Assembly: GCA_963205235.1 (NCBI GenBank)
Contig: CAUJIP010000038.1
Coordinates: 1 to 64,000 of the forward strand
Length of the DNA stretch: 64,000 nt
Source: Pseudomonadota bacterium
GTDB taxonomy: Bacteria > Pseudomonadota > Alphaproteobacteria > Rhodobacterales > Rhodobacteraceae
Direction of reading: 5' to 3'
The notes under the pieces were generated by a model, which worked only from the letters and a program-made list of their open reading frames with translations, did no database searches and was not told the DNA's origin. Position numbers and translations under genes: made by a program. Below are positions 48,576 to 57,571 of this stretch, one piece after another; the stretch's first letter is position 1; every line of letters begins with the position of its first letter.

Positions 48576-49587
48576 GGCTGGCACCGGTCCCGGCGTCGGC
48601 ACGGGCTTCAGGCGCTTGAACTACCACGTCACCGGCCTGCAAACCGCTTAGAATCTCGACCATCGCCACCCCGTCAACCAGTTGCGGCTGGCCCGATACG
48701 ATGCTGCGAAGGGCGACCGTGTCGCCGGTCGCAATGCCGACGAAATCCAGCCCCGCGCGGGTAACGATATCGGCTGCCGGAACCATCAGCGCCTCGCGCA
48801 TGGCTACGGGCAGGCGCACCAGCATCCGGGTGCCGACAAAGCGGTCCGACAGACCTGCAATCTCGACATCGGCTGTGACCCTGCCGCCTTCGACCAGCGG
48901 ATAGACCCGGGCAAGCGTCCCCTCATGGTCGCCGTCCGGGCCGGAAATCGCGATTGCATCGCCTTCATCCAGCGCCATGGCGTGACGTTCCGGCACGGCA
49001 ATCCGCAGGAACGTGCCCCCGCCACCCAGAACCGCGACCACTTCACCCGGCATCACCACCGCGCCCTTGGTCACCGGCACATCCAGCACCCGGCCCGCGA
49101 CCGGGGCCAGCACCGTGCCCTCTTTCGCCTGCTGCGTGATCACCTCGGCCTGCGCATCCAGCGCTGCGATCTGCCCGGTCAGCACATCGACCGCCGTCTG
49201 CAAGGCATCGACCCGCTGGGTCGTCGTCACGCCGTCTTTCAGAAGGTCCTGACCGCGTTTCAGGTCGGCCTCGGCATTGCCAAGCTGTGCGGTCAATGCC
49301 GCGCGCTGGGCCGCAAGACCGGCAAGCTGGAAATCCAGCTTGTCATCGACGATCCGCGCCAGTTCCTGACCGGCTTCGACCACATCGCCCTCGGCTACCG
49401 ACAGGGCGACCAAGGTGCCGCCAAGCCGCGCGCGCGCCGGAATTCGGTCCCGCGCCTCGACTGTGCCATAGACCGCTTTCCATTCGGTGATGCTGGTCAG
49501 GGCAAGCGGTGCAGGGTCCGCCAGCGCAAGGCTGGACAGGCCAGAAGCAAAAGCGGTGGTTAGCAGAACAAGACGAAGCGGGGACAT
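48568..49587 (-). CDS. RND periplasmic adaptor (membrane fusion protein)
   Basis: The 339-residue product has a signal peptide (MSPLRLVLLTTAFASGLSSLALA), a barrel-sandwich lipoyl-like domain split by a hairpin (GGTLVALSVAEGDVVEAGQELA and GTVLAPVAGRVLDVPVTKGAVV), a coiled-coil hairpin between them, and beta-barrel and membrane-proximal domains. No lipobox Cys follows the signal. It links the RND pump to an outer-membrane channel. It is the first gene of the minus-strand unit, 23 bases downstream of a promoter-like pair. Start at 49614 is possible but lacks the signal-peptide fit. Confidence 0.9.
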   Translation of the reverse strand: MSPLRLVLLTTAFASGLSSLALADPAPLALTSITEWKAVYGTVEARDRIPARARLGGTLVALSVAEGDVVEAGQELARIVDDKLDFQLAGLAAQRAALTAQLGNAEADLKRGQDLLKDGVTTTQRVDALQTAVDVLTGQIAALDAQAEVITQQAKEGTVLAPVAGRVLDVPVTKGAVVMPGEVVAVLGGGGTFLRIAVPERHAMALDEGDAIAISGPDGDHEGTLARVYPLVEGGRVTADVEIAGLSDRFVGTRMLVRLPVAMREALMVPAADIVTRAGLDFVGIATGDTVALRSIVSGQPQLVDGVAMVEILSGLQAGDVVVQAPEARADAGTGASHD

Positions 49588-49616
49588 GCGACTCGGGTCC
49601 TTTCTTGGCATCAATA

Positions 49617-49646
49617 CCTATAAAGGTTTGAAGCTGTAAAAGTCAA
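49617..49646 (-). promoter_or_regulatory. Predicted sigma-70 promoter of the RND-SQR-repressor unit
   Basis: On the minus strand, TTGACT (49646-49641) and TATAGG (49622-49617) are separated by 18 bases in an AT-rich patch, ending about 30 bases before the adaptor start. The palindrome ACCT-ATAA-AGGT (49616-49627) overlaps the -10 and would suit a repressor such as the BigR-like protein, but I do not recognise its consensus. Confidence 0.5.
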
Positions 49647-49705
49647 TGATGTAAAGCTCGATATGGGATGTAGCCGACAGTATAGGGACAGAATCCGATC
49701 CGGAC

Positions 49706-49719
49706 TTGACGGGGATCAA
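49706..49719. promoter_or_regulatory. FNR-like box TTGAC-GGGG-ATCAA
   Basis: This site differs at one half-site position from the Rhodobacter FnrL consensus TTGAT-N4-ATCAA. It lies between the divergent exporter units, 48 bases upstream of the ABC ATPase start and about 100 bases from the predicted RND promoter start. Control by FnrL or a related Crp/Fnr protein is therefore likely for the ABC unit, either activating or repressing. Confidence 0.55.
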
Positions 49720-49766
49720 TGCGCTGGCAGTTTATGTTGGCCATCCAAGCCGGATTGGAGGTCCCC

Positions 49767-50480
49767 ATGCTTCAGACCGACCCCGTCTTTCGCGTGCGCG
49801 ACCTGTCCAAGACCTATCGGACCGGTGCAGTCGAGGTGCAGGCGCTGCGTGGCGTCAACTTTCAGGCCCGCGCGGGAGAGTTCGTCGTGATCCTCGGACC
49901 TTCGGGTTCGGGCAAGTCGACTTTCCTGAACATCATCGGGGGGCTCGATTCCGCCACATCGGGCGACGTGTGGTTCATGGACCACGACCTGACCCGTGCA
50001 GGCGATGCCGCGCTGACCCGCTATCGGCGCGACCATGTCGGCTTTGTCTTCCAGTTCTACAATCTGGTGCCCAGCCTGACCGCGCGGGAAAACGTCCGCC
50101 TCGTCACCGAAATCGCCCGCCGCCCGATGAAGCCCGAAGAAGCGCTGGCGATGGTCGGCCTTTCCGACCGGATGGACCATTTCCCAGCCGAGCTTTCAGG
50201 CGGCGAACAGCAGCGCGTCGCCATCGCCCGCGCCATCGCCAAGAACCCCGAGGTGCTTTTGTGCGATGAACCGACCGGGGCGCTTGACAGCCACACCGGC
50301 ATCAAGGTGCTTGAGGCGCTGACCAATGTGAACGCGGTAATCGGGGCCACGACACTGGTCATCACCCATAACGCCGCGATCCAGGATATCGCCCACCGCG
50401 TCGTGCGCTTTGCCAATGGAACGATCATGTCGGAGGAGGTGAACGCCACCCGCAAGGCCCCTGCCGAGGTCAGTTGGTGA
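49767..50480 (+). CDS. LolD/MacB-type ABC transporter ATPase
   Basis: The 237-residue ATPase has Walker [10 protein letters not shown] (44-52), signature [16 protein letters not shown], Walker [14 protein letters not shown] and the H-loop. The [16 protein letters not shown] stretch is typical of the MacB/LolD/DevA group that pairs with FtsX-type permeases. The ATG at 49767 has GGAGG five to six bases upstream. The stop overlaps the permease start by four bases. It is the first gene of an exporter unit behind an FNR-like box. Confidence 0.92.
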   Translation: MLQTDPVFRVRDLSKTYRTGAVEVQALRGVNFQARAGEFVVILGPSGSGKSTFLNIIGGLDSATSGDVWFMDHDLTRAGDAALTRYRRDHVGFVFQFYNLVPSLTARENVRLVTEIARRPMKPEEALAMVGLSDRMDHFPAELSGGEQQRVAIARAIAKNPEVLLCDEPTGALDSHTGIKVLEALTNVNAVIGATTLVITHNAAIQDIAHRVVRFANGTIMSEEVNATRKAPAEVSW

Positions 50481-52852
50481 GCGCGCTTTCCCCCCTGCGG
50501 CTGAAACTTCTCCGCGACTTGCGACGGCTGTGGGCGCAGGCCTTGGCGATTGCGCTGGTCATGGGGGCAGGTGTCGCAACGCTGGTGCTTGGGGTCGGGG
50601 CCTATGCCTCGCTGGATCAGACCCGCGCCGCCTATTACACCGACAGCCGCTTTGCCGATGTCTTCGCCGATGTCACCCGCGCGCCGCGCACCCTTGCCAG
50701 TCGGATCGCTGCCATCGACGGGGTGCTTGCGGTTGAAACCCGGATCGCCCGGCTTGCCCTGACCCGGATCGAGGGGATGGAGGAACCCGGCAACGCCATG
50801 CTCATTTCCGCCCCGGGCGAGGGGGCAGGGGCGCTGAACCAGCTTTACCTTCGCTCCGGTCGCTTGCCCGACCCGCAATCCCCGCGTGAGGCGGTGATCT
50901 CGGAAGGCTTCGCCAAGGCGCATGGCTTTGAACCCGGCGCGCGCTTCACTGTCCTGATGAACGGCCAGTCGCGCGACCTTCTGGTGACCGGTGTCGCCTT
51001 GTCGCCGGAATATATCTACGCCTTGGGTCCGGGTGACGCGATGCCGGACGAACGGCGCTTTGGCATCATCTGGATGTCGCAAAAAGCGCTGGCCTCGGCC
51101 TTCGATCTTGAGGGTGCCTTTTCCAGCGTCTCGGTGAAACTTGCGCCGGGAGCCTCGCAAGCCGCAGTCATCGCCGAAATTGATCGCCTGCTTGCCCCCT
51201 ATGGCGGGACGGGGGCCTATGGCCGGAAAGACCAGCTGAGCCATGCCTTCCTTGATGCCGAACTGCAGCAGCTGCGCGGCATGAGCCAGGTATTGCCGCC
51301 GATCTTCCTGGTGGTCGCAGCCTTTCTGGTGAACATGACGCTCTCGCGGCTTGTCGCGCTGGAACGCGAACAGATCGGGCTCTTGAAGGCCATCGGCTAT
51401 GGGCCTTGGGCGATTGCCGGGCATTATGTCGAATTCGTCCTGGCCATCGCCGTCATCGGCATCGCCATCGGCTTTGGCGCGGGAACCTGGCTTGGCATGG
51501 AGCTTGCGCAGCTTTACGCGCGCTTCTTCCACTTTCCCTATCTGATCTTCAGCCGCGACCCTTCGGTCTATGCCATCGCGGCCCTGATCACGCTGGGGGC
51601 CGCCGTCGCAGGGGCCGCCAATGCCGTCCGCTCGGTCGCCTGGCTGCCCCCGGCCGTTGCCATGCAGCCCCCGGCCCCCCTTCGCTATCGCCGGTTCATG
51701 GGCGGGCTTTTCGAAGCCGCCCATCTGGTCGGTCAGTCGGGTGTCATGGTCGCCCGCCACCTTCTGCGTTGGCCGTTGCGCACCGCAAGTTCGATCCTTG
51801 GTGCCGCCCTTGCCGTCGCGGTCCTTGTCGGCTCGCAGTGGAGCGAGGGGTCGATGGACCGGATGATCGACGTGGTCTTCTTCCGCACCGCGCGGCAGGA
51901 TGCGACCCTGACCTTCGCGCAGGAACAGCGGATGCCCGCGCTTTATGACAGTGCCCGGCTGCCCGGCGTCCTTGCCGCCGAACCCTTCCGCATGGTGGGG
52001 GTCCGCATCTCGAACGGGCCGATCTCGCGGCGCGTCGCCCTTCAGGGCCTGCCCGAGGGCGTGACAGAACTGTCGCGCGTCCTTGGCACGGACGAAGCCC
52101 CGATGACCATGCCCGAAGACGGCGTCATCCTGTCCGAAGCCCTGGCGCAGATCCTTGGGGTCCGGACCGGCGATCTGGTCGACATCACGCTTCTGGATGG
52201 CGACCAGCGCAGCTTTGCCACCCCGGTCAGCGGCATCAGCCTTGGCTATCTGGGCCTTGGTGCCTATGCGGGCCTGCCGGCTCTTGACCGGATGACCGGC
52301 AGACCGGGGCGGATTTCCGGGGTCAACCTTGCCCTTGATCCCGCGCAAGAGGCCGCCTTTTACGCTGCCGTCCGCGCAACCCCGATGACCGGCTTTCTGG
52401 CGTTGAACCGGCTGTCGGTGGAAAAGTTCCGCACCACTCTGGCCGAAAACGTGACGATCATGACCACGGTCTATACCGTTCTTGGCGCGATCATCGCCAT
52501 CGGGGTCGTCTACAATTTCGCCCGCATCGTCCTTTCCGAACAGGGGCGCGAACTTGCCAGCCTGCGCGTCCTTGGCTTTACCCGGGGCGAGGTGGCGCGC
52601 ATCCTTTACGCCGAGATTGCCGTCGTTGTCCTGATCGCCCAGCCTTTGGGCTGGCTGATCGGCTGGGGCTTTGCGAATGCGGTTCTGGCCGCCTTCAGCT
52701 CGGAACTTTATCGTGTGCCCCTGATCGTCACGCCATGGGTCTATGCCAAGTCAAGCCTCGTCGCGCTTGCAGCGGCGATCGGCTCTGCCGCACTGATCCG
52801 GGGTCGGATCAACCGGCTCGACATGATCGAAGTCCTGAAGACGAGGGAATGA
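50477..52852 (+). CDS. FtsX-type ABC permease (large, two FtsX domains)
   Basis: The 791-residue protein has an N-terminal transmembrane helix after a cytosolic start, a periplasmic MacB-like core, then three FtsX helices (around residues 270-400). A second copy of helix, periplasmic domain and FtsX helices (around 440-790) ends [17 protein letters not shown]. This duplicated LolC-like layout marks members that function without a second permease. It starts with GTG in the GTGA overlap with the ATPase. Together with the HlyD adaptor it resembles DevBCA-like or macrolide-type exporters. Substrate unknown. Confidence 0.88.
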   Translation: MSALSPLRLKLLRDLRRLWAQALAIALVMGAGVATLVLGVGAYASLDQTRAAYYTDSRFADVFADVTRAPRTLASRIAAIDGVLAVETRIARLALTRIEGMEEPGNAMLISAPGEGAGALNQLYLRSGRLPDPQSPREAVISEGFAKAHGFEPGARFTVLMNGQSRDLLVTGVALSPEYIYALGPGDAMPDERRFGIIWMSQKALASAFDLEGAFSSVSVKLAPGASQAAVIAEIDRLLAPYGGTGAYGRKDQLSHAFLDAELQQLRGMSQVLPPIFLVVAAFLVNMTLSRLVALEREQIGLLKAIGYGPWAIAGHYVEFVLAIAVIGIAIGFGAGTWLGMELAQLYARFFHFPYLIFSRDPSVYAIAALITLGAAVAGAANAVRSVAWLPPAVAMQPPAPLRYRRFMGGLFEAAHLVGQSGVMVARHLLRWPLRTASSILGAALAVAVLVGSQWSEGSMDRMIDVVFFRTARQDATLTFAQEQRMPALYDSARLPGVLAAEPFRMVGVRISNGPISRRVALQGLPEGVTELSRVLGTDEAPMTMPEDGVILSEALAQILGVRTGDLVDITLLDGDQRSFATPVSGISLGYLGLGAYAGLPALDRMTGRPGRISGVNLALDPAQEAAFYAAVRATPMTGFLALNRLSVEKFRTTLAENVTIMTTVYTVLGAIIAIGVVYNFARIVLSEQGRELASLRVLGFTRGEVARILYAEIAVVVLIAQPLGWLIGWGFANAVLAAFSSELYRVPLIVTPWVYAKSSLVALAAAIGSAALIRGRINRLDMIEVLKTRE

Positions 52853-52853
52853 G

Positions 52854-54041
52854 ATGACCCGAAGACTTGTGATCCTTGCCTTGGTTCTGGCCCTGATCGG
52901 GGCCTTCGCCTGGGCGCTCTGGCCGCAACCGATCATGGTCGACACCGCAACCATCGCGCGGCAGTCGATCACGGTCGAGGTCGAAGAGGAAGGAACGGCG
53001 CAGATCCGCGAGGTCTTCACCGTGTCTTCACCCATCGCCGGGCAAATGCAGCGCGGCCAGCTGCACGCCGGTGATCGGGTTGTCGCCGGTGAAACCGTGG
53101 TCGCGCGGATCAGCCCCGTCGCCCCGGCCCTGCTGGACCAGCGGTCGCGCAAGGTGGCCGAGGCCACGTTGCAGGCCGCCGAAGCCGCGCTGGGCCTGGC
53201 CGAAGCCGAACTCTCCCGCGCCAAATCGCAACTTGCCTTCCGGCAGGCCGATGCCACTCGCGCAACCGCCCTGCGCGAAAAGGGCACGATTTCCGACCGC
53301 GACCTTGACCTTGCCATGCTGGATCTGGACGCCGCCGAAGCCGCCCTTGCCAGCGCCAAGGCCAATCTTGCCGTGCGCGAAAGGGAACGCGACAGCGCCA
53401 GTGCGGTTCTGGCGGCGGGCGAGGGCGAAGTCTCCACCACCTGCTGCACCGAGATTCGCGCGCCCGCCAGTGGCCGCGTCCTGCGCGTTCTGGTCGAAAG
53501 CGAACAGGTCGTTCAGCCGGGCGAGCCGCTGCTTGAAATCGGCGATCCGGCGGATATGGAAATCGTGGTCGAGCTTCTGTCCTCGGACGCCGTCCGCATC
53601 GCACCTGGGGCTGTGGCCACGGTCGAAGGCTGGGGTGGCGCGGCTTTGGCGGCCAAGGTCCAGCGCATCGAACCTGCCGCCACGACCAAGGTCTCGGCCC
53701 TGGGAATCGAGGAACAGCGCGTCAAGCTGGTCTTGGTCCTGACCGGCGATCCCGCAACCTGGGCCGGTCTTGGCGATGGGTACCGCGTTACCTTGCGGAT
53801 CACGGTCTGGAACGGCGAGGACCTGACCGCCATCCCGATCGGGGCCCTGTTCCGGGCGGGAAGCGACTGGGCCACATATGTCGTAAACGACGGGCGCGCG
53901 ACATTGCGTCGGATCACGCTGGGCGAACGGAATGACCGCCTTGCACGGGTGCTGACCGGGCTTGAACCTGGCGATGTCGTCATCCTGCACCCCAATGACC
54001 AGATCGCCGAAGGTGCCGCCGTCACGGCTTTGACCCCCTGA
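52854..54041 (+). CDS. HlyD-family membrane fusion protein
   Basis: The 395-residue adaptor has an N-terminal anchor (LVILALVLALIGAFAWALW), lipoyl-like halves around GTAQIREVFTVSSPIAGQM and APASGRVLRVLVESEQVV, and a long Ala/Glu-rich coiled-coil hairpin between (about residues 100-190). A beta-barrel and C-terminal membrane-proximal domain follow. The start is one base after the permease stop. Cys-Cys at about 198-199 is unusual. It completes the ABC exporter; an outer-membrane channel is not encoded here. A GC hairpin follows at 54062-54081. Confidence 0.9.
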   Translation: MTRRLVILALVLALIGAFAWALWPQPIMVDTATIARQSITVEVEEEGTAQIREVFTVSSPIAGQMQRGQLHAGDRVVAGETVVARISPVAPALLDQRSRKVAEATLQAAEAALGLAEAELSRAKSQLAFRQADATRATALREKGTISDRDLDLAMLDLDAAEAALASAKANLAVRERERDSASAVLAAGEGEVSTTCCTEIRAPASGRVLRVLVESEQVVQPGEPLLEIGDPADMEIVVELLSSDAVRIAPGAVATVEGWGGAALAAKVQRIEPAATTKVSALGIEEQRVKLVLVLTGDPATWAGLGDGYRVTLRITVWNGEDLTAIPIGALFRAGSDWATYVVNDGRATLRRITLGERNDRLARVLTGLEPGDVVILHPNDQIAEGAAVTALTP

Positions 54042-54061
54042 CCGGAGCTGAACACCAGGCA

Positions 54062-54081
54062 AGGGCAGGGCGGACTGCCCT
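54062..54081. terminator. Hairpin between HlyD gene and tRNA
   Basis: A 7-bp stem AGGGCAG/CTGCCCT (54062-54068 with 54075-54081) with a 6-base loop lies 20 bases after the HlyD stop and about 19 bases past the 3' end of the convergent tRNA gene. It could end either transcript, but lacks a T-run. Confidence 0.4.
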
Positions 54082-54099
54082 GGCCTTCAGCCGGGGGAA

Positions 54100-54176
54100 T
54101 GGTAGGCCCGGAGGGACTCGAACCCCCAACCAAGGCGTTATGAGCGCCCTGCTCTAACCAATTGAGCTACAGGCCC
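54100..54176 (-). tRNA. tRNA with CAT anticodon (Met or Ile2)
   Basis: A 77-base cloverleaf reads on the minus strand with encoded CCA. The acceptor pairs GGGCCTG with CGGGCCT (including one G-U at position 1-72 and one U-G at 6-67). The D arm is AGCTCAATTGGTTAGAGC, the anticodon stem GGGCG/CGCCT around loop CTCATAA, the T arm GGGGGTTCGAGTCCCTC. CAT serves elongator Met or, when C34 is modified by TilS to lysidine, Ile(AUA). Initiator identity is unlikely because position 1-72 is a G-U rather than the C-A mismatch. I cannot separate Met from Ile2 by eye. Confidence 0.9.
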
Positions 54177-54189
54177 CCGTAGCCTGCTT

Positions 54190-54217
54190 TGCCTAGCAGA
54201 ACCGGGCCGGGGGTCAA
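54190..54217 (-). promoter_or_regulatory. Predicted tRNA promoter
   Basis: On the minus strand TTGACC (54217-54212) is followed after 16 bases by TAGGCA (54195-54190), which would start transcription a few bases before the tRNA 5' end. The -35 is good, the -10 poor. An inverted repeat CTGCT/AGCAG (54184-54188, 54195-54199) overlaps it. Confidence 0.4.
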
Positions 54218-54289
54218 GCGCGGCGCGTTGCACAGGGCGGGGCAATGGTCTATGCGGACCGCGAACCGAGTCACGCAGGGGACAGGCAG

Positions 54290-55336
54290 ATGACCAAGGG
54301 CCAAAGCGGATTGACCTATGCCGATGCGGGCGTCGACATCGATGCCGGGAACGCCTTGGTCGACCGGATCAAACCTGCCGCCAAAGCGACCAGCCGCCCC
54401 GGAGTGATGGGTGGGCTGGGCGGTTTCGGTGCCCTCTTCGACCTGAAAGCCGCTGGCTACAAAGACCCGGTTCTGGTCGCCGCGACCGATGGCGTCGGCA
54501 CCAAGCTGCGCATCGCCATTGATACGGGCCATGTCGACACCATCGGCATCGACCTTGTCGCGATGTGCGTCAACGATCTTGTTTGTCAGGGTGCTGAACC
54601 GCTGTTCTTCTTGGACTACTTTGCCACCGGCAAACTTCAGGTCGAAGAAGCCACCCGCATCATCAATGGCATCGCCAAAGGCTGCGCTGACAGCGGCTGC
54701 GCCCTGATCGGCGGCGAAACGGCGGAAATGCCGGGCATGTACCACAAGGGCGATTTCGACCTTGCCGGTTTTGCCGTCGGTGCGATGGAGCGGGGCGGTG
54801 AGCTTCCCCATCACGTGGCCGAAGGCGACGTTCTTCTGGGCCTTGCCTCGAACGGGGTGCATTCCAACGGCTACAGTTTCGTGCGCAAAGTTGTTGAACT
54901 GTCCGGCCTTGGCTGGGACGCGCCCTCGCCGTTTTCCGAAGGCACGCTGGGGCAGGCGCTGCTGACCCCGACCCGGCTTTACGTCAAACAGGCGCTTGCC
55001 GCCGTCCGCGCCGGTGGGGTCCACGGCCTTGCCCATATCACCGGCGGTGGCCTGACCGAAAACCCGCCGCGCGTGCTGCCCGAGGGGTTGGCTTGCGAAA
55101 TCGACCTTGGCGCATGGACTCTGCCGCCGGTCTTCCGCTGGCTGGCCACCACCGCCAACATGTCGGAACCGGAACTGCTCAAGACCTTCAACTGCGGCAT
55201 CGGCATGATCGCCGTCGTCGCCGCAGACCGGGCCGACGCCCTGACCGCGCTTCTTCAGGCCGAAGGTGAAACCGTCACCCGACTGGGGACCATCGTGAAA
55301 GGGCAGGGGGTCATCTACCGGGGCCACCTGCTGTGA
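54290..55336 (+). CDS. purM: Phosphoribosylformylglycinamidine cyclo-ligase
   Basis: PurM closes the imidazole ring of AIR from FGAM with ATP in purine synthesis. The 348-residue product has [16 protein letters not shown] at the N-terminus, [12 protein letters not shown], the [21 protein letters not shown] motif, [13 protein letters not shown] and [17 protein letters not shown], all typical. The ATG at 54290 fits the family. It overlaps purN by four bases (GTGA), giving a coupled purMN pair. Confidence 0.97.
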   Translation: MTKGQSGLTYADAGVDIDAGNALVDRIKPAAKATSRPGVMGGLGGFGALFDLKAAGYKDPVLVAATDGVGTKLRIAIDTGHVDTIGIDLVAMCVNDLVCQGAEPLFFLDYFATGKLQVEEATRIINGIAKGCADSGCALIGGETAEMPGMYHKGDFDLAGFAVGAMERGGELPHHVAEGDVLLGLASNGVHSNGYSFVRKVVELSGLGWDAPSPFSEGTLGQALLTPTRLYVKQALAAVRAGGVHGLAHITGGGLTENPPRVLPEGLACEIDLGAWTLPPVFRWLATTANMSEPELLKTFNCGIGMIAVVAADRADALTALLQAEGETVTRLGTIVKGQGVIYRGHLL

Positions 55337-55923
55337 AGCGCGTCGCCATCCTCATCTCTGGGGGTGGCTCCAACATGCTGGCGTTGGTCCGGTCGATGAA
55401 CGGCGACCACCCGGCGCGGCCCGTGCTGGTGGCATCAAACGACCCGAACGCCAGCGGCCTTGCCAAAGCCGCAGCGTGTGGCATCCCCACCGCCGGCGTC
55501 GACCACCGCCCCTTCGGCAAGGACCGCGCGGGTTTCGAGGCCGCCCTTCTGACCCATATTGACGCGGCCCAGCCGGATATTGTCTGCCTTGCCGGGTTCA
55601 TGCGCATTCTGACCCCCGGCTTCATCCGCCATTTCGAAGGCCGGATGCTGAACATCCACCCCTCGCTTCTGCCGAAATACCCCGGCCTGCACACCCACGC
55701 CCGCGCGCTTGCCGCAGGCGACGCGCAGGCGGGCTGCACCGTCCATGAAGTCACTGCTGAACTGGATGCAGGTCCCATCCTTGGTCAGGCGCGCGTTCCC
55801 GTCCTGCCCTCAGACACCGAAGACGACCTTTCCGCCCGCGTCCTGACGGCCGAGCATCTGCTTTACCCCGCCGTCCTGCGCCGGTTTGCCAGCGGCGACC
55901 GCACGCCTGTGCTGCTAGGCTGA
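55333..55923 (+). CDS. purN: Phosphoribosylglycinamide formyltransferase
   Basis: PurN transfers a formyl group from 10-formyl-THF to GAR. The 196-residue product begins [16 protein letters not shown]-like and has the catalytic trio Asn107, His109 ([13 protein letters not shown]) and Asp145 (TAELDAGPI), matching E. coli Asn106, His108 and Asp144. The start GTG lies in the overlap with purM. The end overlaps the convergent DUF454 gene by nine bases. Confidence 0.97.
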   Translation: MKRVAILISGGGSNMLALVRSMNGDHPARPVLVASNDPNASGLAKAAACGIPTAGVDHRPFGKDRAGFEAALLTHIDAAQPDIVCLAGFMRILTPGFIRHFEGRMLNIHPSLLPKYPGLHTHARALAAGDAQAGCTVHEVTAELDAGPILGQARVPVLPSDTEDDLSARVLTAEHLLYPAVLRRFASGDRTPVLLG

Positions 55924-56277
55924 CGGACCATCCGGCCGGGTCAGGATGAACGCCGCGCCAATCGCCATCAGCACCACTTGCGGCACCAGAACCCTCCAGG
56001 TCAGCCCGATGATCAGCGACAGCGCGAAGACCGCCGTCATGGTCCCGATCGCCAGCCGCTTGGCCCCGCGCGAGATCGCCCCGTTCTCATTCCAGTTGCG
56101 GATCGGCGGGCCAAAGGTTGGATGGTTCACCAGCCAACCATGCAGCCGGGGCGAAGACCGCGCGAAACAGGCGGTGGCGACCAGCAGGAAGACGGTCGTC
56201 GGCATGACCGGCAAGAACGCCCCGATGATCCCGAGGGCGGTAAAGAACAACCCGGCTGCCAGCCACAGGATCCGCAT
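55915..56277 (-). CDS. YbaN-like DUF454 membrane protein
   Basis: The 120-residue product shows the DUF454 pattern: an N-terminal helix (RILWLAAGLFFTALGIIGAFLP in part), the FLPVMPTTVFLLVATACFARSSPRLHGWLVNHP motif (split across helix and loop), and two further helices. YbaN proteins are small inner-membrane proteins of unknown function. Length and start are typical. It converges with purN (9-base overlap) and is divergent from rnd. Confidence 0.88.
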   Translation of the reverse strand: MRILWLAAGLFFTALGIIGAFLPVMPTTVFLLVATACFARSSPRLHGWLVNHPTFGPPIRNWNENGAISRGAKRLAIGTMTAVFALSLIIGLTWRVLVPQVVLMAIGAAFILTRPDGPSA

Positions 56278-56411
56278 TCGGCCTTCTCCATTTCGCGCCG
56301 AAGCTAGGCATGCCCAAGCGCGAACCGCAAGCCCGCCTCTTTTCTTTTCCCGCGCCTGCCCCTATAGCGGCGCGCAACTGGCGGGATGACCCCGCGACGA
56401 AAGGGCCAAAG

Positions 56412-57566
56412 ATGCGCACGATCACCACGACCGAAGACCTTGCCGCCTATTGCGAAATGGCGAAAAGCCAGCCCTTCGTCACCATCGACACCGAATTCCT
56501 GCGCGAACGGACCTACTGGTCCAAGCTGTGCCTGATCCAGATGGCGCTTCCCGGCGCGGGCGAAGCTGTCCTGATCGACCCGATCGAGGGCGAGGCCATG
56601 TCGATGGAACCGCTTTATGACCTCTTCCGGCACGAAGCGACGGTCAAGGTCTTCCACGCCGCCCGTCAGGATCTGGAAATCTTCTTCGTCGAAGGCAAGG
56701 TCTTCCCAACGCCCCTTTTTGACACTCAGGTCGCCGCCATGGTCTGCGGCTTTGGCGAACAGGTCGGCTATGAAACGCTGGTCAAGCGTATCGCCAAGGC
56801 CAACCTCGACAAGACCAGCCGCTTTACCGACTGGTCGCGCCGCCCGCTCTCCGACGCCCAGAAGGATTACGCCATTGCCGATGTCACCCATCTGCGGGTG
56901 ATCTATGAATTCCTGTCCGCGCAACTGAAAAAGAACGGGCGCGCCGAATGGGTGGCCGAGGAATTGGCCGTCCTGACCGACCCCGCCACCTATACGGTCG
57001 AACCGGATGAAGCCTGGCAGCGGATCAAGACCCGCACCACCTCTGGCCGTTTCCTTGCTGTGGTCAAGGCGTTGGCCCGGTTCCGCGAGGTCTATTCCCA
57101 GTCTCACAACGTGCCGCGCAGCCGCGTGATGAAGGACGACGCGCTGCTCGAACTTGCCTCCACCCGCCCCACCAGCGCCGAGGAACTGGGCCGCTCGCGC
57201 CTTCTGATGCGCGAAGGCCGCAAGCCCGAGATTGCCGATGGCATCCTTGCCGCAGTGAAAGAGGGGCTGGAGATGCGCCCCGAGGATATTCCCAAGGTCG
57301 ATGCCGCCCGCGAACAGATGCAGGTCAATCCGGCCCTCGCCGATCTTCTGCGCGTGCTTTTGAAGGCGAAATCGGAAAGCCTTGGCGTCGCCCCCCGCCT
57401 GATCGCCTCATCGTCGGAACTCGACCAGATCGCCGCAGGCGACCGTGACATTCCCTCGATGCAGGGCTGGCGGCATGAGGTGTTCGGCGAAGACGCGATG
57501 CGCCTGTGCAAGGGCGAAATTGCCCTGTCGGCCAAGGGCAGCGAAGTCCGCGTCGTCCGGCTGTAA
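56412..57566 (+). CDS. rnd: Ribonuclease D
   Basis: RNase D trims 3' ends of tRNA precursors and other RNAs. The 384-residue product has the DEDDy exonuclease residues Asp26 and Glu28 (TIDTEFLRE), Asp87 (FHAARQDLEIF), Tyr153 and Asp157 (DYAIADVTHL), followed by HRDC domains in the C-terminal half. The ATG at 56412 is the family start, with AAAGGGCCAAAG upstream. Transcribed alone. Confidence 0.95.
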   Translation: MRTITTTEDLAAYCEMAKSQPFVTIDTEFLRERTYWSKLCLIQMALPGAGEAVLIDPIEGEAMSMEPLYDLFRHEATVKVFHAARQDLEIFFVEGKVFPTPLFDTQVAAMVCGFGEQVGYETLVKRIAKANLDKTSRFTDWSRRPLSDAQKDYAIADVTHLRVIYEFLSAQLKKNGRAEWVAEELAVLTDPATYTVEPDEAWQRIKTRTTSGRFLAVVKALARFREVYSQSHNVPRSRVMKDDALLELASTRPTSAEELGRSRLLMREGRKPEIADGILAAVKEGLEMRPEDIPKVDAAREQMQVNPALADLLRVLLKAKSESLGVAPRLIASSSELDQIAAGDRDIPSMQGWRHEVFGEDAMRLCKGEIALSAKGSEVRVVRL

Positions 57567-57571
57567 CCCGG

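Noticed and set aside
46995-48764. Long plus-strand open frame opposite the RND pump
   Set aside because: His/Arg/Asp-rich antisense composition over a certain gene.
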